From assembly GCA_013399305.1 (NCBI GenBank), contig VXAI01000159.1, positions 186,001-250,000 on the forward strand: a stretch of DNA of 64,000 nucleotides, written 5' to 3'. The first letter of the stretch is position 1. Every line of letters begins with the position of its first letter. The notes beneath the pieces were generated by a model. The model made no database searches, was not told where the DNA came from, and saw only the letters and a list, made by a program, of their open reading frames with translations. Shown here one piece after another: positions 50,587-62,724 of this stretch. Position numbers and translations under genes: made by a program. This DNA is from Rostratula benghalensis (Eukaryota; Chordata; Aves; Charadriiformes; Rostratulidae).

Positions 50587-50656
50587 GTAATGTTCTACAC
50601 ATAATGCCAAAAACCAGAGGGGTAATGTTCTACACATCATGCCAAAAACCAGAGGG
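50587..50656 (+). repeat. 35-base tandem duplication, two copies
   Basis: Copy 1 (50587-50621) and copy 2 (50622-50656) are head to tail and differ at one position, A versus C in ATAATG/ATCATG. The near identity points to a recent duplication. It lies inside a minus-strand open frame but a 35-base unit is not a multiple of three, so it would shift any real reading frame. Confidence 0.95.
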
Positions 50657-51608
50657 GTAGATTTGTCTCCTTTATCTGTGAAGATAAAGATGGGATGAGA
50701 TGAGATGAACTTGCCTTGGCATCTTCTATATTTTTTTAAAGCACTTACCCCTCCACACTTCAGCTGGATTACTATTCCCAACAGTGTTGTGAAACTATTC
50801 AGATAAAATATTTAGAAGTGTAGATCTGGCAATTTTACATTGTGACTTAAGAAACCTTTATTTAGGTTCTACCTTTTACTAACCTCTGGGGTTTTTCTAC
50901 TGTCCCTAATGACATTATATTGCATCAAAATAAAACCAAAGCTTTTTACTGGGAGCTGTGCTATTTCTCACAACTTGGTAATGCTAATGTTTAAATTCTG
51001 AGTCCTCTTACTGCTGATTAAACCCCCAAAGACTACAGCAGAATTTCCGCTTCACTGCTAGAAAAGAAGAAAACCAGCACAGTTTGTAGCAAAGAGATCA
51101 CTTGAAGAATGTACGTAAGGTTACTGCATTTATGAATAAAGCAAAGCATTATCATTTTTAATAGGAATTAAACAGCTAGAGGGAGAAGTAGGGCAATGCT
51201 GTGATCAGTGCAAAGGAAAACAATCTAACCATTTTAATTAACTGTATTTTAATAGCTTTAGTTATAATTGAATAATTTAAATACCAAGGGAAATAGTTAA
51301 ATCTCCTAAAAGCCTTCTTTTTATTTACATTTTAAATACAGTTCATGAAGAAGGGATGGCACTGTGGAGGCTTAAAATAAATGGGTGGGGGGAAAACCTT
51401 ACTAATTCCTGGAGCTGCTGGACCAACAGGAAATATTTATGGGATCTTAGTCATCTCTCTCTGCAGGAGCTCCAGTCCAAACCCTAATATATAACCCTGC
51501 TTCCTCATAAGTATTACACAATCTGTGGTGCTATTGCCCTTGACTGTTATAACCATAAAATGTACAGGAAGATAATTATGAAGCAAGAATCATCTAATCA
51601 TCTAATCC

Positions 51609-51625
51609 TTTTTTTTTTTTTTTTT
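51609..51625. repeat. poly-T run of 17
   Basis: An uninterrupted T17 follows a CATCTAATCATCTAATC doublet (a 9-base direct repeat). No associated retrocopy was seen. Confidence 0.85.
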
Positions 51626-51972
51626 AAACATATGCACTAGCAAAGTGGATCACTGCAGAAAATAAAACTATTGATCAATGAAGACTTTCATTTAGACAGA
51701 TTATAATAAACTGACACACACATATTTATCTTAAATATAAACCCCATCAGAACTCATAAGTATACCCCTATCCTACTACACTTTCCATGCCACTTGTAAT
51801 GATGGAGATCATTAACTTATGTGAACAACATTGTGGAGATCCACTCTATTACAGAGTTTTGTTTCCTCTCACACAGACTTTACCTCTTCACAGTGTCACT
51901 CGCTTAGGTCCTTTACACCAGCCTAAGTGAGAGGGGCAAGAGTCCGTGTCTCTCTGTCACCCTATCTGTCTC

Positions 51973-52050
51973 TGAGACACACCACCATCACACCACTGAG
52001 ACACACCACCATCACACCACTGAGACACACCACCTCTGAGACACACCACT
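51973..52050 (+). repeat. minisatellite-like tandem repeat, 24-base unit
   Basis: TGAGACACACCACCATCACACCAC occurs as two perfect copies (51973-51996 and 51997-52020). Two shortened copies follow, beginning TGAGACACACCAC, at 52021 and 52037. The unit is pure CA/GA-type simple sequence and the array is likely to vary in length between individuals. Confidence 0.95.
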
Positions 52051-54302
52051 GAGCCCACTGTCCTGCCTGCCAAGGTGGCCAAAGGAAAAACTGTGAACAG
52101 AGAGTGATTATCAGAGAGATTTCAGTGAGAATAGACAGTTACTTAATGGAAATATTAGTAAGTGTTCAAAAATCCTTATCCAAACACCACCCTATAAATT
52201 TTGATAGGCTCAGATTTCTAATTCTGGATCATTCATTTCTGGAAATACAAATAGAAGGATATTGAATCACAGTGTTACTGTTTTTGGTTGGTGTCCGAAA
52301 TGCATTAAGTGCCTCACAGGCAAGGAAGGAGTTTGGAGTCTGTCCCAAAATGCTTCCAATCTAAACATGCAAATTTGATGAAGAGGTTGGAGGGATGGAT
52401 GCAGTGTAAAAACAAGATGATCAGTCTGGTGTGGTTGACCTTGTGCATTAGAGGACATTTGGCAACTTTGTGACTTTTTCAATTCAGTTCTTTTGGACAT
52501 TCTCACATTTTTGACTCTTCAAGACATTAATCCCTCACAATTATCAAGGTTAATATTATCTTCAGCATTAGTTTTCTTTCCTTCATTGTTGGACCAGCCA
52601 TGACACACCACCTTGCTGTAGCATGCCGTACATTTGAGCAAAAAACCCAGGGAGTAGGGTTCCTTTGCTGCCCTGGATGACAAGATGAGGAATCCCACAA
52701 CTGGGAACTCTTGACAGGATTCCAGAGGATGGTTGCCTGCCCCACTGTACAGAATATGATGTTAACATCTCATGTAATTTACATCTCATGCCTTGCTTTT
52801 ACTAAAATACAAGAAGAAAAAACCTAACATGCTCCCAATTTTTCAATCCTGGTTTGAATTTCTCACTGATTTAGCTGGAACCTTTACTCATTTTGAAACA
52901 TCAGACAATTTAAGAACATAACTGAACTTTTGGGCAGCCAGTTACAGCACCATCTATTGACTCAAACTCCTATAGATTTAAGTTTGCATATATTCAACAT
53001 GGCATTAAGGAAAATTATTACCTTGTCCCCTTTAGTTTCCTGAAATCCACAAGTCATAGTAAAAAACAGAATCATGGGGAAGAGCAAAGAAAACCTTCTT
53101 TGTAAACCATAAAGTTTTGTCATTCTTACATTATGTCATGGTCTAAGTGAAGTTTTGTTGCTGTTTCTATTTCATGTTTAACAAGATAAACAAAATCGGT
53201 ATTTTATGTATCAATTCTGAATTCCACTTGTCAACAATGTACTCATACTATTTATTTTTAATTTCTAAATAAATTCAGGATATTGTTTGGTCTTTTAATA
53301 ACAAGTCAGGCTTTGTTTTTGAGAGGCAGAGAGAGAAGGCCAACAGCGGAGAATTATTACAACTTGATAATACAAGACAGAGAAAACATCTGGGATTGAA
53401 TGCTTCCCATAGCTAGACAGCACTAGAAACAACAAGGACGTTCAGCTGCTCATTGGATGGGGAATTTTCACACTTACAAAAGATGATCAGAAAGCCTCTT
53501 CCAGAGGGGGAAAGCAATTTTAAAGAACAATATAACTTTGGAGTTATTGCAATAAAGAGAAAAAGAGAACATGACAAATGGCAGCAGGAAGAAATTCCAT
53601 ATTCGGGAAGTGAGAAAGTAGAGAGGGAGAACATTTGTGCAAATAGTATTAAGAATCAATGAGTAAGTTGAGGCAAGAAAAAAAGATAATGCACTATATT
53701 GTTTAGAGTCTGGCTATCTATATTAAAATAATTTTGATAGAAAACCTGTGCAACCCCAGCTATGTATATGAACTGAAGACAAAGCTGCCACTACATTTGG
53801 AGCTTTAGGAAAATCTACATTTATGGTGCTGAGGAATATGGAAATGACAAGTCAGCAGTAATCCTGGGGGCCAAGGATTTCTAAAGATATGACAACATGT
53901 AGCCCACGTCTCAATCAGGTCAAAATTATTATATTATGCATATAAAGACAAGCACAGCCAAAGAGTGAAGTGGAGGATGCAGTCTTGTTAAATAGCTACT
54001 GTTGATTTATACGACTCAGAGCACAAACTAAGTCTGATGTTTTAATATGGGTACCATAGGTCTCTGACCCATTTGCAAATCTGCAATGCGCTATCTTATT
54101 GATTCAAGTTCTGCAATCTTTCTCTTCTTTCTGCCCTTCAAGTGGCTTTGGGTATCAAACAATACACTTGTTAGGGATCCAGCCTAATCCCCAATGACAC
54201 ATCTGGTAGGTGTGGGTGGCACTCATTAGAATATGTTCTACAATAAATGATCTGCTGAGGTTCTGACAAAATAAATGCTTATTTTTGTTATCAGTCACTT
54301 AC

Positions 54303-54358
54303 TCCCTGCCACTTCAAATGCATGTCCTCCAAGGAATGGCTTCAATCCAAACTGACAT
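54303..54358 (-). CDS. weak candidate small exon, 56 bases, phase 2-1
   Basis: On the minus strand a fair acceptor (GCTTGACTGTAATTCAG) and a perfect donor core (GGGA/GTAAGT) flank 56 bases. In one frame they read CQFGLKPFLGGHAFEVAG, a balanced, protein-like composition. A second frame stops before the end. Nothing adjacent confirms it; it would have to join exons outside the stretches I could recognise. Confidence 0.22.
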
Positions 54359-57300
54359 CTGAATTACAGTCAAGCGTGATGCCAGATTTTAGTTGTTAAC
54401 ATGGAAGTGCACACGTAAAAGTGGGAAAAAGAAATAGCTATTTACAATATAGAAACAGCATCAAAGGTGAAGAAGGGAATAGTGTAATTAGTTACATAAT
54501 TAGAGGGTTTGCAAGAAAAAGGCCATAAGAAAAAAAGGGGTAAGAATAAATAGCCTAGCTGTGGACAGTCTAGAGTCCCATCTATCAGTGCAAGTAAAGA
54601 GCAGAAACGGAGTGCTAAGAGCTAACTGCCTCCATTATTGGATTGTCCAGCAATCTGTTAGCAATATGTACAGCTGATTTCATGCAAAATCGACATCTGT
54701 CCTTCTCAAGCTTGTCAGTAACCAGGAGAGGGATGCAAAAAAAGGATAATCAAGGAGTGTGTCTGTAGATCTGTAGTTACCATTAGTAGGGGAAGCTGGA
54801 CATGTCAAAAATAAGTATATGATTCTTTCTGTCATGAGTCTAAAAGTAATGAAAGAATGTTTACAGTATGACTCTTTCTCATAGGGGAGCAAAAAAATAT
54901 ATATGATCTAAGCTGTATGACAGATGTCAAGAAGACTGATTTGTGGGTTAGGAAGATCCTTTTAATGACATGCTTGCAGCAGTTGGAAACAACTTGTCAG
55001 ATTAATAGCAGTTCTTTTTACTGCAGACCAGCCCAAGGCAATGGAAGTTCTGCCTCGGAAAATACAGAGGGGAGAAAGATTTGCCTTACCACAAGTAAAC
55101 AAATCACTTTATTAACAAGAGAGCAAAATTTACAGAGTTAAAACTTTAATTTTTGTCATCTTCAGAGCTCAGGGTGTAGTGGCACATGTTAAACTGTACC
55201 AGTCAAATGCTTTGGACCATGATATTTTACTCTTCAGCAGTAGCCATGCTTTGCACCTGTGCATCCAATTCCCCAGTGAGTAGATAGGTAATACTAGATC
55301 CTACAGTTTTAGAAAGCAAGGCATAGAGAGACTAAAGGACTTGCCAAGGTCATACACCAATTTAACCAAATCTCCTGAGTCTCATTCAATGCCCTAATTA
55401 CAAGATATTCCATTTCCCTTTGCAGTGAAACATGAGATTTACCTGGTGTGCTTTTGTGTTTGAGTTAAGAAGCCACACAGAGTTTCATATAATATAAGCC
55501 AAAAATATGGGAGGGAAGAAAGCAGAGGAGAAGGGGACTTGCACTATGTTCCTTCATGAGCCAGGATGCGATGTTCAGAGAAACTCCTAAGACTCATAAA
55601 GGACTAAAATTAAGAAGGACTACTGCAACCTCTAGAGAGTATTCACAAGGGGGTACCAATTGGACCGTTTGACTCAGATACAGCATGAAAGCTGAGATCT
55701 TTCTTCAGATTTTAACTGTTCTTTTTAATAAGAACTTAGATTGTCTACCATGGTAAACAGACTAAAATTCCAAGTCCTTAGTTAATTCTGTTTACTTCTA
55801 TTTTTCCACTGTTCCAGCTGCAGTTGTTGTTTAACTCGATTTCTTTTCCTACTTAATAGTTTAATGTTGCAACACAATCTTAACCAGATGGCTGCACTTC
55901 AGAGACAGGTGACTTCCCCAGAAGGGTCGGCAGTAACACACAATACTTGGAGATGGAAACAATTATTTGGATGTATTCTTTTCATTAAAAGAAAGCAAAT
56001 GTATCATTTCTGCAGGCCCTTTTGCAGCAGTTCTATTCTGAAGTCTCTTCTCACCTCGTATTTCAGGAGTTTTGCCTTCCTTCAGAAAGCAAAGTTTTCA
56101 TTCTTTTCTCCCAATATATTTTTCATTTTTTAGTAGATGCTGGAGCATTCAATAAAGATCAAGGCCTTCTTATGCTGATCTCTGCACGGGCTCTTCTCTA
56201 AAGAAATACAAGTAATAGGTAAATAGATCTTGAGAGTTAAAGGATTTGTTCAAGGCAATGTAACAAATTGGCAGTGGAAGAAATAGGACCTGAAATACCT
56301 CACTTTAGGCAATGAGTTATAGATGTTGAGTATATGTAGATATAGAATATTAGATATTAGAAATATGTAGTCAGTATAGCTGTATTAGCTGTATTATAGA
56401 TCTGAAATCAAGTCCAGAATGTAGTTTTCTCCTAATTTGCTCAATTTTGCTCAATTTGCTCTTTTATCTTTTTCTTTTTTTTTTTTTTTTTTTTTTTCCT
56501 GGAAGAGGACATAAGATAAAGTGTTTTTTTTTCAGATAACTTCTTGGTTTGCAAATTAGTTCCTTCAGCAATTTTTTCCTTTTTAACTTTTTTATTTTGT
56601 TTTGTTTTTAAGAAAAAGACTACTTTAGCTTGGGGAAAGTAGTAAATAAAAACTCCATGTTTAGATCTGTATTTTAATGGTAGCCTCTGTACCACAAATG
56701 AATCTCACATCCCAGCTATGATCTATTATTATGTACCTCTGAAAGTTCATTACTTTAATGTGTAAAACATAGATTAAAATGTGACAGGAAGTGACTACAA
56801 AGTCCTTAATAAGTCAAGTCAAACTGGACTAACTGCTACTGTAAAGAGCATAAAATTAAGTCTTCTGAAAATTAAGCCCTACTTTCTTACTTAGCTTTGG
56901 GGTTTATTTTAGTTCGTTGTCATTTTTGTGTAGTGAGCATTTCTTTTGGGGCAAAATCCATTCCCTAATGAGTTTACATAATGTATATTTGCAATCAGAG
57001 AATGATAATGCGGAATGACTTTTACTGTTTAATAAATGGAGTCCTTCTAGCTGGTTATCATTCCAGATATAAATTTTTCTTGACCTCAGGCAAAATATCT
57101 CATTTATAGATTGCAGCAAGTGGAAGATGAGTCCCGTGGTCATAGTTCAAGACATAAGATGTGGAGGTCAAGGTCTTATTCCAACCTATTCTACTATTCA
57201 CATGTGAAAATCACGAAATTAAAATCTCACATTTTTAAGGATTAATATTAATTACCTTTATAATCTGAAGTTTTTTGAACTGGAACATGAAGAGTAGGTA

Positions 57301-60300
57301 TTGTACATTTTAAATTGATCTCATGGTAACCGGTAGTCAGTTAATGCTACATTTTTATGAGAAAGGTAAGTGTGTCTGGCAGACATCAGCCCTTGTGTTT
57401 CAAACAGACCTGAGGAAGTATAAATGGCACTGTGCAAAGTTCAAAGTATAGGTACAGCTTGCTCTGCTTTGCTGTATCACACATTTTCAACATTTTTGCA
57501 TGTGCAAAAAGTAAGCAGAAAGGTTTTAGTATGACTAGGAAACAACTTGGAAGATCCTGTCTTCCAAGGAATTTGAAGAGAGCTCATTGTGTTTATATTT
57601 CTAAAAATTAACAGCTATGATTGGGGTTTATAAACATATCAAAGGAGTCAAACTGGTCAACAGCAGAGCTTTCAATGCTTAAGTAGAAAACTGATATAAG
57701 AACAGACAGGAATATACTGGAAAGCTTTACAGAAATGTAGATGTTTCAATCACTAGAGAAATAAAGATTTCTAATGCAGCAAAAGACTTGGTTTAAAGAC
57801 ACAATCTGTTAAGTCTGTGACCAGGGTTCTGTGCTGCTGCTGTAACACCAGCAGAGTGGACTTGATGACCCAGATGTTCTGTTCCTGTCAATACTGTCAT
57901 TTCTCTGTAAACCATCTCAAATCCTATGAAACCAGAATAATCTGCAGTTTCCTCTTTGAGTAAAAAAATCACCAACATCTGAGAAGCGTTCAGTTCCTGT
58001 AGCACTGACTGCCGTACAGAAGGTTATACACAACCACACTCTACCTCATTAAACTATACATAATGTTTGGAATAATTCAGCAATACAAAGGTACACAAAC
58101 TGGTCAGAGTATTTATTAGGCTCTTCTTTAAATTCAGACAGATTTTCTGGTTCTGAATCACCTACCAACACACAAAAATACACTAAATATGTTATGGTAG
58201 CATAAATATAAATAAATATTATCCTAGATAGTTATTTAATAGGTTTAAGGTAAATTTGTGACGTGGTAAAGAATTTGCATTGTCAGTACATCACCACTTT
58301 TATGGACAGATATGTAATGCAACTTCTAGGACACTCATTATTCCACAGAAAACCCAACTTCACTGCTAATAGTGTAATTTTTACCCTCAGACAGATTTGC
58401 AAGGATTTTGGTTAATATAAAAATGACTTAAGTCAATAGGAAGATTCAGAAGAATCAGCACAATATAAGGAAGTGCTTTTATTCACATTATTTTTCCTTT
58501 TTTTTCACATGAAGGAAAATAGCCAATAACATAAGCTCAATTATGCTAGCTGATATATAGAGGCAAAAAATAGTGATATGCAGTTTTGAGCGTGATGATT
58601 ATTTGATGGGATTGTTCTACATTGTTTATGTTAAGCTTTCAGTTGAAGCTCGCAGATTTAATTTATGGAAAATGCCTAGAGTGTTTGACAGATGCTATAA
58701 AATCAAAATGAAATAATTGAGATGAGAATAATAGGTCTAAGGACAAAGACATGAAAAGAACAACAGAGTGATTCAAGGTGGGGGAGCAGAGAAAAGCAAA
58801 AGCAGTGGGCTCCATCTAATTAGAGTTTTCAAAAGATGACTGGAAAGTGGACTCATTGCAAAGGCTTTGTAAAAGCAAAGAAAAGGCTTCACAGAGCTTG
58901 AAGATGGAGGTGCCAATATTTAGGTGGCTAAAAGTCAAAAACCTTGACCACTGATAAAGATTTACTGTAGGAATAAACTACCATGGCCAAAAAAGGCTGA
59001 CTTGATATGCTCCAAGACAGGAAGCCTTCCTTGAACAGACATACTACTCATGTACAATTTAAAATAAACAAATTACTCAACTAACTACACTTAACCATGT
59101 AAAGCACAATGGATTGTGAAATATAGGAGATAAGATCATTATGTAATACTGAAAGGGAGCACTTTAATAATTTCCTGTATAAAACAGGTATGGTGTGAAT
59201 GGGACAACTGACAGTCCTTCAGATTAAGATGCTAATGAGTTAGACTATGATCTGCTCAATTTAGGTACCTTGTGAAATGTAGAACTGCCCTCCTAGCAGT
59301 AGCCATACATTAAATTGCACAACTCTATAATCTTTTCCCCTCCCGCATGATGGACAACGGTCCTGTGCTATTTTGATGGCAGAAGTAAACTCAGATAGGA
59401 GGTGAACTGCTGATGCAGTCAGTACAGCAGAAATTTAGGTTTCTTCGCAATAACCGCAAGGCAGAGCTTGAAGACAATGTACTGGAATTTGTTAAATAAT
59501 ATAAAATGACAGGGAGGCTCCCATCACACAGCAATTGCACCCTACGGTTCTTATGAGGCACGAGGCAGAACCAAATGCCTCCCTGATCCCTGCGGGCATG
59601 ATTATTTTATAATAACCAAGCCCATACCCTGCAGCTGCTGTTTGCCTTATAAAATATATTTCACTGTCCTGTGGCGAAGAAAGCAATTGCCATTCTTTAC
59701 TAATTAAAGATACAAAAGGTGGCAGTTTCAGCCAGTAAGCAACAGCTATAGTAGAACTAACATTTAACATGAGTGGTTTTGTAAAGCCTCTTGGCCCTTC
59801 TACCTCAAATGGGTCTGAGACATTGGTGCATGCTCCAACTTACAGCATACAAACACGAGATACAGGCTTAGTCTGGCCTTCTAAAACTAGGTTCTGTGGC
59901 TTTGTGGGGTGCTGTAAGGTTCCTTTCAATAAAAGGCCTCTTCACACCTTATAAAGAAACTTTAAAAAAAATTAAAGAATTAAAGATCTGTTTATTGTAT
60001 CCTTAAAGTGTGGAGGGATAAATCTCTATAGTGTCAGAAAAAATATTTGAATCATCATAGGCAAGAGAGGCAAAATGCTGTCAAGTGCTGCCAGAATCCA
60101 TGATTCTGTCCTCTTGAAGTATTACCATACCCCTGCTGTTTTACCCATTTCAATAAAGAGATGCTAGTATGACCAAGGACCACTATCAAGCAGCAGGAGG
60201 CAACTGTGAGTGTTCCTAGTCAACCAGCGGCTCCCATGAGGGCTGTGCAAGGAGAAGCCACCTTCTGTACATCAGCGGCCCAGTAACTTCTGGGGTCTGC

Positions 60301-62479
60301 ATGGCTTCTCTTGCCCCTTTTGGCTGCTTGTACAAAAAGTATTAACAGTATTCTGTCAGATGCCATTTTTCTTTTGAATCTGTTGTACAATCAAATTGGA
60401 CTTCTGGTATCAAACATTCAACCACCAAAACGAACTGAGGCTCTAGTTGCAGGATCATGATGTCTGTGCTGCACAGGATAAAGCAGAATCCAAGAAAAAC
60501 TTTCCATATGTATCTAGGCACATGTAATAGTGAATATAGACACAAAGCAATAAAAAATAGGGATATATTTTTGATGTAGACATTCTCTTTTGCCCCAGAA
60601 TACAGTCTTTTCTCAAAACAAGCATAAGACATGTACTTCTTATGGCGATGAAGAAAAACCTGACAGAACAACAGTTGGGGAAAAACAGACTTGAGTAAAC
60701 AGAGCTGCTTGAGGCTATCCTTACTATTCCTAGCATACAGTTGCCCACTTTTTCTTACAAAATAATTAAGCTCACATAGCTGATGTAAATGCATTAACCC
60801 TGATAAATAAATTCTTATTTTCATAACTACTAGAGTTATGTGATTACCCATTTGGGAAGGTCCAGACTCAGCACAGCTGGAGCTGGTTGTTCAGGTAGCA
60901 CAAGACAAACACCACAGCCAAATAACACTAGAGCCTGAAAGGAACCAACAGGACTACTTTCTAATGCTGCTTGTAAAATGCCTCTGATCAAAGCATGATA
61001 AAGCTTCTGCACTACTCAAGTTGGTTACAGACTGTATAACCTCTCTGTGGAGCCTGAGAGCTGTTTTTAATTCATCAGACAGATTTAATCTTTGAAATGA
61101 CCACCGAGTTCTTCCCCTCCTCAGCCTTTCTCATAGTTCCTTAGGTAACTTTGCTACCTCTAATGGAACATTGCATAATAGAGCAGAAGCTTCCTCTTTA
61201 ATCGACTTTCAGAAAATTATGTCTGACACCATTTAGACCAAAAGGAGAAGAGGAGTAAGTTTAATTGATTGAGTACCCAATTTTACACCACCCTAGCATA
61301 AAGTTACATGACAAGTCACAGTTGCCAAAAGTAACCCTGAGACTGACTTCCCAAGCTTTTAAGAGGGCAATTGGCTGGGAAACCTTTACTCCCTCATAGA
61401 AACAAGACTTGAGAAAAAAGCTCTTTGCTTAACACTGCTAACAACCATCCTCAAACATACACCCTGTCTGTTTCTATATAGAAGCTAAAAATGAAAATCT
61501 GAAAGAACTTTGTTCAAAGTTTGAATCTAATAAAGGATGAAAAAAAGGCAAGAAAAGGAGGGTGCTTTTCATTTTAGCTCATGTGTTCCCCTGCCATCCC
61601 TCACAAAGCATCTAACCCCATATATTAGCCAAACCAAACCCTTGGAGCACCTCCCTTTTACAGAGTGCTGAGGAACTACTTAATTCTTGACAGCTGGGTC
61701 AGCCCAGAGGCTGGAAATCCCTGTGCTTAGGGGATGCAGCTGTGGACTTCCCCCCAGTCAGGGGGAGCGTTAACTCTTTCCAGGCCCATCTCCAGCCAGA
61801 ATCTATGCATGGTATCTGATTGTAAAGCAACGTTGCACTGTGCACATGTTTAAATATTAGAGTTGTTTGCAAATATTCCATTAGTAAAGTATTTCTTCAG
61901 TTTATGTCACTGACAATCTCCCTCACAGAAGATCTCTCACATTTTTTCCCCTGCAAAGTAAACAGATTTTCTGAGATATTGGTTTACGCTGTTTTGCTCT
62001 CAGTTGATATTCAGCTGAAATCCAGCCATGCTGACTAATAAATTAGTCAAATACATAACACTAAAATCTCTGTATCACTCACATTTGGAGAAGAAACTAT
62101 TTAAATCCATAAAACTCAGAAGAGTTAATGACAAAGTGATATTGAACCAAATCAGCAACCTAGGGGCTGAATTTGCCTAGATCCATTGCTCCATTAAACT
62201 TGGTGACTGTGTGGGGCTACATGTTAATTAAGCAGTCCAGCCTGTTTAGTATTATGAAAGGCAAAATGAGATTGGGAAACCAGCAGCTGAGATATCATAT
62301 CTGACTCAGAGTCCTTTCATATACACATTCAGTCAGGGCACAAGAGCAGCAGCAGGAATGTCTCCTCAGCTCACAGCCACCCCAAGAGTGTTTTTCCACC
62401 ATGCAGTGCACACTGCATATACTTTCTGCAATGCTGGTCCAGGGGAGACAGCATATGTTTGCCATGACAGACTTTCCAG
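54359..62479. other. non-coding stretch without recognised genes or repeats
   Basis: Eight kilobases with no recognised gene or transposon. It holds the T23 run at 56475-56497, a threefold TTTGCTCAA-type repeat at about 56434-56462 and the longest frame of the window (60342-60851, minus, 169 codons). I attribute that frame to chance: it is Cys-rich (8 in 169), overlapped by a 97-codon frame on the same strand, and lacks convincing signals. Confidence 0.6.
56475..56497. repeat. poly-T run of 23
   Basis: The longest mononucleotide run in the window, flanked by further T-rich sequence. It could be the tail of an old minus-strand retrocopy, but nothing recognisable lies at higher coordinates, so it is recorded as simple sequence. 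Confidence 0.85.
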
Positions 62480-62724
62480 ACCCTCAGGAGGCTGGATAAC
62501 TACCCAGAGGTGCACAGCCACAGTGGTCATTACTCACTGCACGCGTCATTACCCATGCAGCAGGAATTGTACCCAGACTCTTGGCCCACTCCTCCCACTG
62601 GCTCTCCCCTTCCTCCAGCTGATGCAGTTACAGAACCTGCTATCAGTAACAAGTATGAACCCGTGGGTCGAGATTTTACCATTTACTGCATCCAGGCATA
62701 TCTTCTGTGCCTGTATGCAATGAG
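62480..62724 (+). CDS. candidate coding exon, Pro/Ser/His-rich, plus strand
   Basis: In one plus-strand frame the sequence is open from a TGA at about 62465 to a TAA about 280 bases later. It reads TLRRLDNYPEVHSHSGHY, SLHASLPMQQELYPDSWP, TPPTGSPLPPADAVTEPA and ISNKYEPVGRDFTIYC. Cys is low and Pro/Ser high, as in disordered tails of regulatory proteins. The overlapping 121-codon frame is Cys-rich and looks like its shadow. A strong donor, ATGAG/GTATGA, ends it at 62724. The acceptor (GACTTTCCAG before 62480, or GCCATGACAG before 62471) is only moderate. Both acceptors are phase 0, and two bases are left at the donor. The family is not recognised. Confidence 0.32.

Noticed and set aside
60342..60851. 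Longest frame in the window, minus strand, 169 codons
   Set aside because: About the length expected by chance in six frames of 64 kb of AT-rich DNA. It is Cys-rich, overlaps a 97-codon frame on the same strand, and shows no recognisable motif.
62358..62723. Plus-strand frame of 121 codons
   Set aside because: Overlaps the better-composed frame at 62480-62724. High Cys, Thr and His content fits an out-of-frame shadow.
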